This document shows, piece after piece, positions 24,999 to 33,750 of a DNA stretch of 64,000 nucleotides. How positions within the stretch are numbered: the stretch's first letter is position 1; every line of letters starts with the position of its first letter. A model generated the notes under the pieces. It saw only the letters and a list, made by a program, of their open reading frames with translations, was not told where the DNA came from and ran no database searches. The stretch comes from Tardiphaga robiniae (GTDB lineage Bacteria > Pseudomonadota > Alphaproteobacteria > Rhizobiales > Xanthobacteraceae): positions 124,001 to 188,000 of the forward strand of contig NZ_JABMCJ010000085.1 of assembly GCF_013359755.1 (NCBI RefSeq), written 5' to 3'. The translations under genes and the position numbers were made by a program.

Positions 24999-25385
24999 TC
25001 AGCTGCGCCGCTTGGCGGTGACTTCGATTTCGACTTTCATCTCGGGCTTGTAGAGCCCGGAGACCACGAGGAGCGTGGCAGCGGGCCTGATCTCGCCGAG
25101 ATGGGCACCGGTCACCGCGAACACCTTGTCGGCGTCGCTGGCGTCCGTGATGTAGTAGATCGCACGCACGATATCGGCCATGGCAAAGCCGGCCTCCTTC
25201 AGCGCGGCTTCGATAGTCTTGAAGCAGTTCTGTGTCTGTGCCGTGATATCTGCCGGCAAGATCATGGTGGTGTAATCGTAGCCGGTGGTTCCGGACACGA
25301 AGCAGAAATCGCCGTCGACCACCGCACGGCTGTAGCCAGCGGTCTTTTCGAATGGCGATCCGGTGGAAATCAGTTTGCGCGTCAT
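24999..25385 (-). CDS. RidA-family (YjgF/YER057c/UK114) protein lacking the catalytic arginine
   Basis: A 128-residue protein of the Rid superfamily (VDGDFCFVSGTTGYDYTT, FKTIEAALKEAGFAMADIVR, MKVEIEVTAKR). RidA proteins hydrolyse reactive enamine/imine intermediates using an arginine in a PARS/PART motif; here the site reads RPAATLLVV, so that arginine is replaced by alanine. It therefore belongs with the Rid groups without deaminase activity, whose role is unknown. The ATG at 25385 is preceded by AGGAGAG, a good ribosome site. It lies 54 bases after the GNAT gene on the same strand and is probably co-transcribed. Confidence 0.85.
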   Translation of the reverse strand: MTRKLISTGSPFEKTAGYSRAVVDGDFCFVSGTTGYDYTTMILPADITAQTQNCFKTIEAALKEAGFAMADIVRAIYYITDASDADKVFAVTGAHLGEIRPAATLLVVSGLYKPEMKVEIEVTAKRRS

Positions 25386-25439
25386 TACCAGGCTCTCCTG
25401 CAGAGGTGAGCTCCGCAATGCCGTGCCTTGGTGGTCAAA

Positions 25440-26036
25440 TCAAGCTGCGTGGGCCAGATCGGCAGGCTCAGCAGCCTTGCGGACCCATTTACCGCTTCCG
25501 AAGATGATGCCGCGGGCGCCATCCAGCGCTCCGGGCTTCAGCTCGAGGCCGAGCAGGCGATCGCGCTCGAACGGCCCCGGCAGCGCCAGATCGGTCATTT
25601 TCCGGGGCATGAAGCCGAAGCGGGCGTAATAGGGCGCATCGCCGAGCAGCACGATGGCGCCATGGCCGCGCGCCGAGGCCTCGGCGATCGCGTGATTCAT
25701 CAACGCGGCGCCAAGGCCAAGGTCGCGGGCACCCGGATCGACCGTCAGGGGGCCGAGCATCAGTGCAGCTCGGCCCCCGGCGTCGACATGCCAAAGCCTG
25801 ATCGTGCCGACCAGCCTGCCTTGCACCACCGCCGAGAAGGCCAGGCCTTCGGCGGGCAGTCGTCCGTCACGCAGTCGCTGGCAGGTGCGGGCATGGCGCG
25901 AAGCGCCGAAGCACACATCCAGCAGAGATTCACGGGCGGCGACGTCGGAGCCACGTTCCGCACGGATCTCGTACGAAGGGGCTGCGATGGGCAAAGCAAC
26001 AGTGTTGTTGGTGGCGGTCTCGTGCAGATCGGTCAT
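25440..26036 (-). CDS. GNAT-family N-acetyltransferase (YhbS/COG3153-like)
   Basis: A 198-residue acetyltransferase with an N-terminal helical lead and a GNAT core. Strand-loop segments include VVQGRLVGTIRLWHVDAGG, LMLGPLTVDPGARDLGLGAAL (acetyl-CoA loop with the degenerate R-D-L-G-L-G pattern), AIVLLGDAPYYARFGFMPR and a C-terminal segment typical of COG3153. Substrate unknown. It sits between ornithine decarboxylase and the Rid gene, so polyamine acetylation is a possible but unproven role. Confidence 0.82.
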   Translation of the reverse strand: MTDLHETATNNTVALPIAAPSYEIRAERGSDVAARESLLDVCFGASRHARTCQRLRDGRLPAEGLAFSAVVQGRLVGTIRLWHVDAGGRAALMLGPLTVDPGARDLGLGAALMNHAIAEASARGHGAIVLLGDAPYYARFGFMPRKMTDLALPGPFERDRLLGLELKPGALDGARGIIFGSGKWVRKAAEPADLAHAA

Positions 26037-26184
26037 GGCATGTCGGTCCCCACTCCGTTTTTCACACGGAGTGTTGTCATCCAGAATTGGAAGGTGACGG
26101 GATGAGAGCCGGCGGGCCGGCTCTCCGATTAGTCATATCCGGGGTGGATGCCGGATATAGTGAGCGAACTTAAATTTGCAACGC

Positions 26185-27327
26185 TCAGATATGGAAGGTG
26201 CGCAGCGGCGGGAAGCCGTTGAACGCCACTGCCGAGTAGGTCGACGTATAGGCGCCGGTGCCTTCGATCAGCAGCTTGTCGCCGATCTCGAGAGTCACGG
26301 GCAGCGGATACGGCAGCTTCTCATACATCACGTCGGCCGAATCGCAGGTCGGGCCGGCGAGCACGCAGGGCGTCATCTCGGCGCCGTCATGCGGCGTCTT
26401 GATGGCGTAACGGATCGACTCGTCCATGGTCTCGGCGAGACCGCCGAACTTGCCAATGTCCAGGTAAACCCAGCGCACGTCGTCCTCGTCGCTCTTCTTG
26501 GAGATCAGAACGACTTCGGTCTCGATGATGCCGGCATTGCCGACCATGCCGCGGCCCGGCTCGATGATGGTCTCCGGGATCGCGTTGCCGAAATGCTTGC
26601 GCAGCGCACGGAAGATCGAACGGCCGTACTGCACGACCGCCGGGACTTCCTTGAGGTACTTGGTCGGGAAGCCTCCGCCCATATTGACCATGGAGAGGTT
26701 GATCCCGCGCTCGGCGCAGTCACGGAACACCGACGAGGCCATCGCCAGCGCGCGGTCCCATGCCTTCACCTTGCGCTGCTGCGAGCCGACATGGAACGAA
26801 ATGCCATAGGGCTCCAGGCCAAGACGCTTGGCGAGGTCCAGCACGTCGACAGCCATTTCCGGATCGCAGCCGAACTTGCGCGACAGCGGCCACTCGGCGC
26901 CGGCGCAATCGTAGAGAATGCGGCAGAACACGCGGGCGCCAGGAGCTGCACGCGCGATCTTCTCGACCTCGGCGGCGCAGTCGACCGAGAACAGGCCGAT
27001 GCCGAGCGCGTGGGCGCGCGCGATATCGCGTTCCTTCTTGATGGTGTTGCCGAAGGAGATGCGGTCCGGCGTGGCGCCAGCGTCGAGCGCCATCTGGATT
27101 TCCTGCACCGACGCACAGTCGAAGCACGAGCCCATCGAGGCCAGCAGCGACAGCACTTCCGGCGCCGGGTTTGCCTTCACCGCGTAAAACACGCGGCTAT
27201 CAGGCAAAGCCTTCGCAAAGCTCTGGAAGTTGTCGCGCACGACTTCGAGGTCGACGACGAGGCACGGCTCGACATCGGTGCCCTCGTTGCGGCGGGCGCG
27301 GAGGAATTCCTGAATACGTTCGGTCAT
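26185..27327 (-). CDS. ornithine (lysine/ornithine) decarboxylase, fold type III
   Basis: A 380-residue alanine-racemase-fold decarboxylase making putrescine from ornithine. The PLP lysine is in VFYAVKANPAPEVL, the phosphate-binding glycines in MVNMGGGFPTKYL and IIEPGRGMVGNAG, and the catalytic cysteine in VLAGPTCDSADVMYE. This eukaryote-like group is the common ODC of alphaproteobacteria, and some members also use lysine. The ATG is preceded by GGGAGAG. The gene has a long structured 5' leader (see 27328-27700) that probably controls expression in response to polyamines or ornithine. Product feeds homospermidine synthase encoded downstream. Confidence 0.93.
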   Translation of the reverse strand: MTERIQEFLRARRNEGTDVEPCLVVDLEVVRDNFQSFAKALPDSRVFYAVKANPAPEVLSLLASMGSCFDCASVQEIQMALDAGATPDRISFGNTIKKERDIARAHALGIGLFSVDCAAEVEKIARAAPGARVFCRILYDCAGAEWPLSRKFGCDPEMAVDVLDLAKRLGLEPYGISFHVGSQQRKVKAWDRALAMASSVFRDCAERGINLSMVNMGGGFPTKYLKEVPAVVQYGRSIFRALRKHFGNAIPETIIEPGRGMVGNAGIIETEVVLISKKSDEDDVRWVYLDIGKFGGLAETMDESIRYAIKTPHDGAEMTPCVLAGPTCDSADVMYEKLPYPLPVTLEIGDKLLIEGTGAYTSTYSAVAFNGFPPLRTFHI

Positions 27328-27700
27328 AGCACTCTCCCAAACGGCCCCGCGAAAGGGTCACGTTCAAAAAATGATGACGGTTCAGCGCTTTCGGACCCAG
27401 ACACGCGATGGAGGCGTGACAAAGCCAAAAGTACAGACCGTAAGTGCTGCCGTGGATTGGTTGGGGGTGACCCTACCGCACACCTGGCAATGAAGGACAA
27501 GCCTCTTCGGTATTCGCGCTGGCTGTTGGAAAGCCAGCAGAGACCAAAAAAGCCCGCTCCGTCGTTGCTTTAAGTCGCGTCCCCCGTTGAGAACGAGGTG
27601 CGCCGGTTCGCCTCCGGCTGCCAGTCACGGTTGCAAAGAACAAAGTCACCTTCAACGGCATCTCTGGAGAGAGATGCTGGCCTTTCGCAAAACTCCGCGA
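27328..27700 (-). ncRNA. structured 5' leader of ornithine decarboxylase, speF-motif-like
   Basis: More than 370 bases precede the decarboxylase without a normal gene. On the minus strand the leader contains a GCCGG...CCGGC hairpin, a CCTCGTT-CTC-AACGGGG hairpin, an AAAGC...GCTTTTTT element that looks like a terminator, and a GCTGGCT...AGCCAGC hairpin (about 27521-27541). A conserved structured RNA called the speF motif is known upstream of this gene in alphaproteobacteria, and position and architecture fit it; a covariance-model hit was not computed. An upstream ORF (27473-27661) overlaps the structure and could be a sensing leader peptide. Boundaries are approximate. Confidence 0.55.
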
Positions 27701-28201
27701 ACGACCCTCGGCTTCTTCATCCCTTGGCGGCTGTCCGGCCTCTTGTCCGGATACCTACCGACTGACACACGACCACAGGCACGTGCGAAATTGGGCAAGA
27801 CCGGAAATAGGTTCTTTGACCCTGGTACGCAACAATTTTTTTGGGCTGTGGGGCATTTTATTCAACGCCATCGCGCGGCGTTGCAAACGAGACGCACTCA
27901 GCGCGCTCAACATGAACGGATGTTAAGTTCGGTTAAGGAATTGGCGTAGTCTGGGGCTGGCGTGGAGTGCTGAACTACACCAGCGTCATGGTCCTGTAGT
28001 CGTCCTCTCGTGCGGCTCTCATCTCGCTCTCGGTGTCGTCCTCCGCGAGAGGGAGGATCCCGTAAACGCTACAGCTAGCGACGAATCACGAGCAGCCCGG
28101 GTGACTGGCGCTCGACTCAAGCACGCAGTTGGGCGCCCGGCCGGGCGACGACAGTTGAGTGTGAGGAAGCCGGAGAGTGGAGCTGCGCGGGCGCGCAGCG
28201 A
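27701..28201. other. intergenic region, probable promoter zone of the ODC leader
   Basis: About 500 bases without a credible gene. A TTGCGT-17-TATTTC pair on the minus strand near 27805-27835 could be the ODC promoter (weak match). Low-scoring open frames on both strands show no family resemblance and no ribosome sites. The stretch 28000-28200 is GC-rich with no clear hairpin before the next gene. Confidence 0.35.
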
Positions 28202-28453
28202 TCAGCCGCGACGGGTGAACGGCTCGATCCGTGCGGCGGTGCGCAGGAAGGCGACCATGATGGCGACGCCGCACAGGAACAGGCAGACCTGCAGGATGTG
28301 CTCGCCGGTGGTGGAGAGGCCGAACAGGATCGACAGCGCCCAGCCGCCCGCGAAGGCGGCGCCGAACACTTCCGCGCCGATCAGGATCGCCGCCGAGATG
28401 ACGGTGATGACGCTGGGCCAGTAGATGCGGCGAGGGGCGGTGGAGGTGGTCAT
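28202..28453 (-). CDS. small two-helix membrane protein
   Basis: An 83-residue protein with two hydrophobic helices (about residues 14-40, VITVISAAILIGAEVFGAAF, and 52-70, ILQVCLFLCGVAIMVAFL) and a basic C-terminus. Short proteins of this kind are conserved in Bradyrhizobiaceae without known function. It is divergent from the M3 peptidase. No partner genes suggest a role. Confidence 0.65.
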   Translation of the reverse strand: MTTSTAPRRIYWPSVITVISAAILIGAEVFGAAFAGGWALSILFGLSTTGEHILQVCLFLCGVAIMVAFLRTAARIEPFTRRG

Positions 28454-28584
28454 ATTCTCAAGGTCCTGTTTCGAGCCGCAATCTCTCCGAAAAAGCCTGC
28501 TGCGGCAAGCACTAAAGGGCCCAAAAAAGCCCCATCGCGTGGTATAGATCGACGCATTCTATGGGCCTCAAAGCAGGATTTCTT

Positions 28585-30675
28585 ATGTCAGAAACGTCGG
28601 TCTCGCCGGTTGCGTCGAAAGGTCTCGAAAATCCGCTTCTGAAAGCCTGGCAGACCCCGTTCGAGACCCCGCCGTTCGACGAGATCAAGCCCGAGCACTT
28701 CATGCCGGCCTTCGAACAGGCGTTTTTCGATCATTCGGCCGAGATTGCCGCGATCGTGAACGATCCGGCGGCGCCTGACTTTGCCAATACGATCACGGCG
28801 CTGGAGCGCTCCGGCAAGTTGCTCAGCCGTGTGGCGTCGGTGTTCTACGATCTGGTGTCGGCGCATTCCAATCCGGCGATCCTGGAGATCGACAAGGACG
28901 TGTCGTCGCGGATGGCGCGGCACTGGAATCCGATCATGATGAATGCCGTATTGTTCGGCCGCATCGTGGCGCTCCACGACAAACGCGCCGAGCTCGGCCT
29001 CACCACCGAGCAGATGCGTCTCCTGGAGCGGACCTATACCCGCTTCCACCGCTCCGGCGCCGGCCTCGACGAGGCCGCCAAGGCGCGGATGGCTGAGATC
29101 AACGAGCGTCTCGCGCATCTCGGCACCAGTTTCAGCCATCATCTGCTCGGCGACGAGCAGGAGTGGTTCATGGAGCTGGGCGAAGGCGATCTCGATGGGC
29201 TCGCCGAGAGCTTCGTCGCCTCGGCCAGGGCCTCGGCTGACGAGCGCGGCATGACTGGCAAGGCGATCATCACCACGTCGCGGTCCTCGATGGAGCCGTT
29301 CCTGAAAAGCGCGGCGCGGCGCGACCTGCGCGAGAGGGCCTACAAGGCCTTCATCCAGCGCGGCAACAATGGCAACGCCAACGACAACAACGAGACCATC
29401 GTCGAAATCCTGAAGCTGCGCGAGGAGACCGCGAAGATCCTGGGCTTCCCGACCTTCGCGGCCTATCGTCTGGAAGACTCCATGGCGAAGACGCCGGAGG
29501 CGGTGCGCGGTCTGCTGGAGCGGGTCTGGAAGCCGGCGCGTGCCCGCGCGCTGGCCGATCGCGATGCGCTGCAGGAGCTGATCGCGGAGGAGGGCGGCAA
29601 CTTCAAGCTCGCCGCCTGGGATTGGCGCTATTACGCCGAAAAGCTGCGCCAGCGCCGCGCCAATTTCGATGATGCGGCGATCAAGCCGTATCTGACGCTC
29701 GACAACATGATCGCGGCGCAATTCGATACCGCGACGCGCTTGTTCGGGATCACCTTCGCCGAGCGCAAGGACGTGCCGGTCTGGCATCCCGACGTCCGCG
29801 TCTGGGAGGTCAAGGACGCCTCGGGCGCGCTCAAGGCGATCTTCTATGGCGACTATTTCGCCCGCCCGTCGAAGCGCTCCGGCGCCTGGATGACCTCCCT
29901 GCGCGACCAGCAGAAGCTCGACGGCGACGTCGCGCCGCTGGTGCTGAATATCTGCAACTTCGCCAAGGGCACCGACGGCCAGCCATCGCTGCTGTCGCCG
30001 GACGATGCGCGCACGCTGTTCCATGAATTCGGCCATGGCCTGCACGGGATGCTGTCCAACGTCACCTATCCCTCGCTGTCGGGGACGTCGGTGTTCACCG
30101 ACTTCGTCGAACTGCCGTCGCAACTCTATGAACACTGGCAGGAGCAGCCGCAGGTGCTGCAGACTTTTGCCAAGCACTACCAGACCGGCGAGCCGCTGCC
30201 CGACGATCTGCTGAAGCGGTTCATCGCTGCCCGCAAGTTCAACCAGGGCTTTGCCACGGTGGAGTTTGTGTCGTCCGCGCTGATCGATCTTGAATTCCAC
30301 ACCCAGCCGGCGTCGGCCAGCGTGGACGTCGCGGCCTTCGAGAAGAAGGAGCTGGAGAAGATCGGCATGCCCGAGGAAATCGCGCTGCGACACCGGCCGA
30401 CGCAATTCGGGCACATCTTCTCCGGCGATCATTATGCGTCTGGCTACTACAGCTACATGTGGTCCGAAGTGATGGATGCAGATGCCTTCGGCGCCTTCGA
30501 GGAAGCCGGCAACATCTTCGATCCCGCAGTGGCCAAGCGGCTGCATGACGACATCTATTCGTCGGGCGGTTCGGTCGATCCGGAGGCGGCCTATATCGCG
30601 TTCCGCGGCCGTGCCCCCGCGCCGGATGCGCTGCTGCGGCGGCGTGGTCTGCTGGAAAAGCCCGAGGCAGCGTGA
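28585..30675 (+). CDS. M3-family metallopeptidase (oligopeptidase A / peptidyl-dipeptidase Dcp)
   Basis: A 696-residue zinc peptidase of the thimet oligopeptidase family, full length. The zinc site is the HEFGH motif in ARTLFHEFGHGLHGML, with the downstream Glu in FVELPSQLYEHW. Both PrlC (oligopeptidase A) and Dcp have this layout; the sequence alone does not decide between endopeptidase and dipeptidyl-carboxypeptidase action. No signal peptide, so it is cytosolic and works in peptide recycling. The ATG at 28585 (MSETSV) follows AGGA; an in-frame ATG eight codons upstream is possible. It is followed by a dispersed repeat. Confidence 0.92.
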   Translation: MSETSVSPVASKGLENPLLKAWQTPFETPPFDEIKPEHFMPAFEQAFFDHSAEIAAIVNDPAAPDFANTITALERSGKLLSRVASVFYDLVSAHSNPAILEIDKDVSSRMARHWNPIMMNAVLFGRIVALHDKRAELGLTTEQMRLLERTYTRFHRSGAGLDEAAKARMAEINERLAHLGTSFSHHLLGDEQEWFMELGEGDLDGLAESFVASARASADERGMTGKAIITTSRSSMEPFLKSAARRDLRERAYKAFIQRGNNGNANDNNETIVEILKLREETAKILGFPTFAAYRLEDSMAKTPEAVRGLLERVWKPARARALADRDALQELIAEEGGNFKLAAWDWRYYAEKLRQRRANFDDAAIKPYLTLDNMIAAQFDTATRLFGITFAERKDVPVWHPDVRVWEVKDASGALKAIFYGDYFARPSKRSGAWMTSLRDQQKLDGDVAPLVLNICNFAKGTDGQPSLLSPDDARTLFHEFGHGLHGMLSNVTYPSLSGTSVFTDFVELPSQLYEHWQEQPQVLQTFAKHYQTGEPLPDDLLKRFIAARKFNQGFATVEFVSSALIDLEFHTQPASASVDVAAFEKKELEKIGMPEEIALRHRPTQFGHIFSGDHYASGYYSYMWSEVMDADAFGAFEEAGNIFDPAVAKRLHDDIYSSGGSVDPEAAYIAFRGRAPAPDALLRRRGLLEKPEAA

Positions 30676-30700
30676 GGCAGGTGTCGTGACCTCTCAATTT

Positions 30701-30817
30701 GTCATCCCCGCGAAGGCGGGGATCCATAACCTCCGAGCATGTGATGAAGCGATGCGGTTAGCCCCACGGATCAACAGTAAGACGGCGTGTATGGATCCCC
30801 GCCTTCGCGGGGATGAC
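30701..30817. repeat. dispersed inverted repeat with 27-base arms
   Basis: Arms GTCATCCCCGCGAAGGCGGG... (30701-30727) and its reverse complement (30791-30817), perfect over 27 bases, around a 63-base centre. Such CCCCGCGAAGGCGGGG elements are common in alphaproteobacterial intergenic DNA. The right arm abuts the start codon of the next gene. Confidence 0.85.
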
Positions 30818-31465
30818 ATGCGGAGGTTGTTGAGGTCGCTAGCGGGAATCTTCGCCCTGCTGTTCGCCTTCACAGCCGGCATCACCGTTGCCTCCGCCCA
30901 TCCCCACGTCTTCGTCACGGCATCCAGCGAATTGATCTACGCGCCGGATGGCACCATCACCGGCGTGCGCCATGCCTGGGTATTCGACGACATGTTCTCG
31001 ACCTATGCGTTGCAGGGCATCGAGAGCAAGACCAAGGGCGTCTATACCCGCGAGGAACTGGCGCCGCTGGCCCAGACCAATGTGGAGTCGCTGAAGGAAT
31101 TCGCCTTCTTCACCTTCGCCAAGGTGGAGGGCAAGAAGCAGCGCTTCAACGATCCCGTCGACTATTATCTGGAGAAGCGTGACGCCGCGCTGGTGCTGCA
31201 CTTCACGCTGCCGTTCAAGACACCGTTCAAGGCCAAGAAGATGGAACTCGAAATCTTCGATCCGAGCTTCTTCGTCGATTTCGGTCTGGAGAAGAAAGAC
31301 CCCATCAAGCTGGCCGGCGCGCCGGCCTCCTGCACGATGGCGATCCAGCGCCCGTCGGACGGCGCCGCCAAGGCGCAGACCATGAACGAAGACACTTTCA
31401 TGAATGGCGAGAACAGCAATTACGGCGCGATGTTCGCCAACAAGATCACGGTCGATTGCCCATGA
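30818..31465 (+). CDS. periplasmic DUF1007 protein
   Basis: A 215-residue protein with a signal peptide (LLRSLAGIFALLFAFTAGIT, cleavage near VASA-HPHVF) and a DUF1007 domain. The mature N-terminus starts HPHVFVTAS, a conserved His-Pro-His metal-binding type opening. DUF1007 proteins are usually encoded next to RcnA/NicO-type nickel-cobalt or zinc transporters and are thought to act as periplasmic metal carriers. The ATG at 30818 lies directly after the right arm of the dispersed repeat, whose CGGGGA provides the only ribosome-site-like sequence. The stop overlaps the next start (ATGA). Confidence 0.85.
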   Translation: MRRLLRSLAGIFALLFAFTAGITVASAHPHVFVTASSELIYAPDGTITGVRHAWVFDDMFSTYALQGIESKTKGVYTREELAPLAQTNVESLKEFAFFTFAKVEGKKQRFNDPVDYYLEKRDAALVLHFTLPFKTPFKAKKMELEIFDPSFFVDFGLEKKDPIKLAGAPASCTMAIQRPSDGAAKAQTMNEDTFMNGENSNYGAMFANKITVDCP

Positions 31466-32622
31466 TGTTCGAGAAGAAGACGATGCGCTGCGTGCTGTTA
31501 GCCGGCGCCGTGCTGGCCGTCGCGTCAGTGATTGCCGACGGCGGGCTGCATAGTGTGTTGGCCCAGAATCCGTTCGGCGCGCCGAAGGGCGTGCCGGATT
31601 CGCAGGTCGGCGGCATCATCGGCTGGTTGCTCACCAAGCAGTCCGAATTCTACCGGGCGATGTCGGCGACCATCCGTGCCGCAAAGTCCGACGGCAGCGC
31701 CGTGTGGACGCTGCTGGCGATTTCCTTTGCCTATGGCATCTTCCACGCCGCCGGACCCGGGCACGGCAAGGCGGTGATCTCGTCCTATCTGGTCGCCAAT
31801 GAAGAGACCGCCAAGCGCGGCATTGCGCTGTCCTTCGTCTCGGCGCTGATGCAGGCGCTGGTGGCGGTATTGATCGTCGGCATTGGTGCCTGGCTGCTGA
31901 ATGTCACGGCCAAGACCATGTGCAGTACCGAGCGCTGGGTGGAGATCGCCAGCTATGGCCTGATTGCGGCGTTCGGCGCGCGTTTGGTCTGGAGCAAGGG
32001 GCGCGGGTTCTTCCGCGCCTTGCGACCGTCGCTGCCGGCCGCCGGCCCGCAGCTCGCGATGGCGCATGCCAGCGCGTCCGCGCATACGCACGATCACGGC
32101 CATGACCACCATCACCATGAGCACGCTCATGGCCACGCGCATGCTCATGCGCACGCCCATTCGGCCCATGCCGAGGCGACGGCTTCAGCACATGCGCACC
32201 ATGACCACAGTCATCACGATCACGTTCATGACGAGCATTGCGGCCATTCCCATGGCCCGACGCCGGATCAGCTCGCTGGCCCCGGTGGCTGGGCGCGTGG
32301 ATTATCGGCGGTGTTCACGGTAGGCATCCGGCCGTGTTCCGGCGCGATCCTCGTGCTGGTCTTCGCGCTGGCGCAGGGCATGTTCTGGGCAGGCATCGCT
32401 GCGACTTTCGTGATGGGCCTGGGAACCGCGATCACCGTGGCAACCATTGCCGTCATCGCCGTCTCCGCCAAGGGCCTCGCCGGCCGTCTGGCCGGTGGCC
32501 GCGATGGCAGTGGTGCGCTGGTGATGCGGGGGATTGAGTTCGGCGCGGCGGCGCTGGTGATGCTGTTCGGCGTTGGCCTGCTGCTGGGCTATGTCGCGGC
32601 CGAACGCGTCACCTGTTTCTGA
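31462..32622 (+). CDS. NicO/RcnA-like nickel-cobalt (or zinc) transporter with His-rich loop
   Basis: A 386-residue membrane protein of the NicO/RcnA (COG2215) group with about seven helices. The conserved segments SFAYGIFHAAGPGHGKAVIS (helix with the HxxxGPGHGK motif) and FTVGIRPCSGAILVLVFALA are clear. Between them lies a loop (about residues 195-265) packed with His in AHAHAHAHS-type repeats, which should bind divalent metal on one membrane face. RcnA itself exports nickel and cobalt; metal specificity here is open. It is translationally coupled to the DUF1007 gene (ATGA) and likely forms a metal-efflux or exchange pair with it. Confidence 0.85.
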   Translation: MMFEKKTMRCVLLAGAVLAVASVIADGGLHSVLAQNPFGAPKGVPDSQVGGIIGWLLTKQSEFYRAMSATIRAAKSDGSAVWTLLAISFAYGIFHAAGPGHGKAVISSYLVANEETAKRGIALSFVSALMQALVAVLIVGIGAWLLNVTAKTMCSTERWVEIASYGLIAAFGARLVWSKGRGFFRALRPSLPAAGPQLAMAHASASAHTHDHGHDHHHHEHAHGHAHAHAHAHSAHAEATASAHAHHDHSHHDHVHDEHCGHSHGPTPDQLAGPGGWARGLSAVFTVGIRPCSGAILVLVFALAQGMFWAGIAATFVMGLGTAITVATIAVIAVSAKGLAGRLAGGRDGSGALVMRGIEFGAAALVMLFGVGLLLGYVAAERVTCF

Positions 32623-32693
32623 TCGCTGTTCTGCCCTGATGGACAGTCCGTCGTCTTGACAAGGTCCAGCCAAAGCGCGAAGCCACCGGCATC

Positions 32694-33731
32694 ATGACAA
32701 ATGTCGTTTCCCTTGAGCAGCCACCGGCCTCCACCCTGGAGATACCGGAACGCGTCGGCGTCTTGCTGGTCAATCTCGGAACTCCCGACACGGCGGATAC
32801 CCGCGGCGTGCGCGTTTATCTCAGAGAGTTCCTGTCCGATCCGCGCGTGATCGAGAACCAGGGCCTGTTGTGGAAGCTGATCCTCAACGGCATCATCCTG
32901 ACCACGCGGCCGCGCCGTAAGGCCAAGGATTATCTGAAGATCTGGAACACGGAGAAGAACGAGTCTCCGCTGAAGACGATCACCCGCGCGCAGTCCGACA
33001 AGCTGGCCGTGTCGCTGGATAGTCATACCCATCTCGTGGTGGACTGGGCGATGCGCTACGGCAATCCGTCGATCCGTTCCCGCATCGCTGAACTCACCGC
33101 AAAAGGCTGCGACCGCATTCTGGTGGTGCCGCTCTATCCGCAATATTCGGCGGCGACCTCTGCGACCGTCTGCGACGAAGTGTTCCGCGTGCTCGGCACC
33201 ATGCGTGCGCAGCCGACCCTGCGGGTCACGCCGCCTTATTATGATGAGCCGGATTATATCGGCGCGCTGGCGATCTCGATCGAGAAGCATCTGGCGACGC
33301 TGTCATTCGTGCCGGAAATGATCGTGGCGTCGTTCCACGGCATGCCGCAGAAATACATCGACAAGGGCGACCCTTATCAGGCGCAATGCGTGGCCACGAC
33401 CGAAGCGCTGCGCAAGCGGCTCGGACCGGATGCGCCGAAGCTGCTGCTGACCTTCCAGTCCCGTTTCGGCTTCGATGCCTGGCTTCAGCCCTATACGGAC
33501 AAGACCATCGAGCAGCTCGCCAAGGACGGCGTGCGTCGTATTGCCGTGGTGATGCCGGGCTTCTCGGCCGACTGCCTGGAGACGCTGGAAGAAATCGCGC
33601 AGGAGAATTGCGAGATCTTCATGCATAATGGCGGCGAGCAATTCTCTGCGATCCCCTGCCTCAACGACAGCGACGAGGGCATGGACACGATCCGTCAGCT
33701 CGTGCTGCGCGAGCTGCAGGGCTGGATCTAA
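32694..33731 (+). CDS. hemH: ferrochelatase
   Basis: A 345-residue ferrochelatase, which inserts ferrous iron into protoporphyrin IX in the last step of haem synthesis. Family features visible are the N-terminal VGVLLVNLGTPDTADTRGV, LREFLSDPRV, the catalytic His in VASFHGMPQKYIDKGDPY, and the metal-path Glu in MPGFSADCLETLEEIAQEN. Length is normal. It is peripheral to the inner membrane or soluble. It lies 71 bases after the metal transporter and may be on the same transcript; a dispersed repeat follows. Confidence 0.95.
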   Translation: MTNVVSLEQPPASTLEIPERVGVLLVNLGTPDTADTRGVRVYLREFLSDPRVIENQGLLWKLILNGIILTTRPRRKAKDYLKIWNTEKNESPLKTITRAQSDKLAVSLDSHTHLVVDWAMRYGNPSIRSRIAELTAKGCDRILVVPLYPQYSAATSATVCDEVFRVLGTMRAQPTLRVTPPYYDEPDYIGALAISIEKHLATLSFVPEMIVASFHGMPQKYIDKGDPYQAQCVATTEALRKRLGPDAPKLLLTFQSRFGFDAWLQPYTDKTIEQLAKDGVRRIAVVMPGFSADCLETLEEIAQENCEIFMHNGGEQFSAIPCLNDSDEGMDTIRQLVLRELQGWI

Positions 33732-33750
33732 GGGCGCTCCAACCCATCCA

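Noticed and set aside
26176-27573. 465-residue plus-strand open frame opposite the ornithine decarboxylase
   Set aside because: Antisense of a clear ODC gene; no ribosome site or domain.
28588-30546. 652-residue minus-strand open frame opposite the M3 peptidase
   Set aside because: It is the antisense shadow of a well-supported peptidase gene; Arg/Gly/His-rich with no family resemblance.
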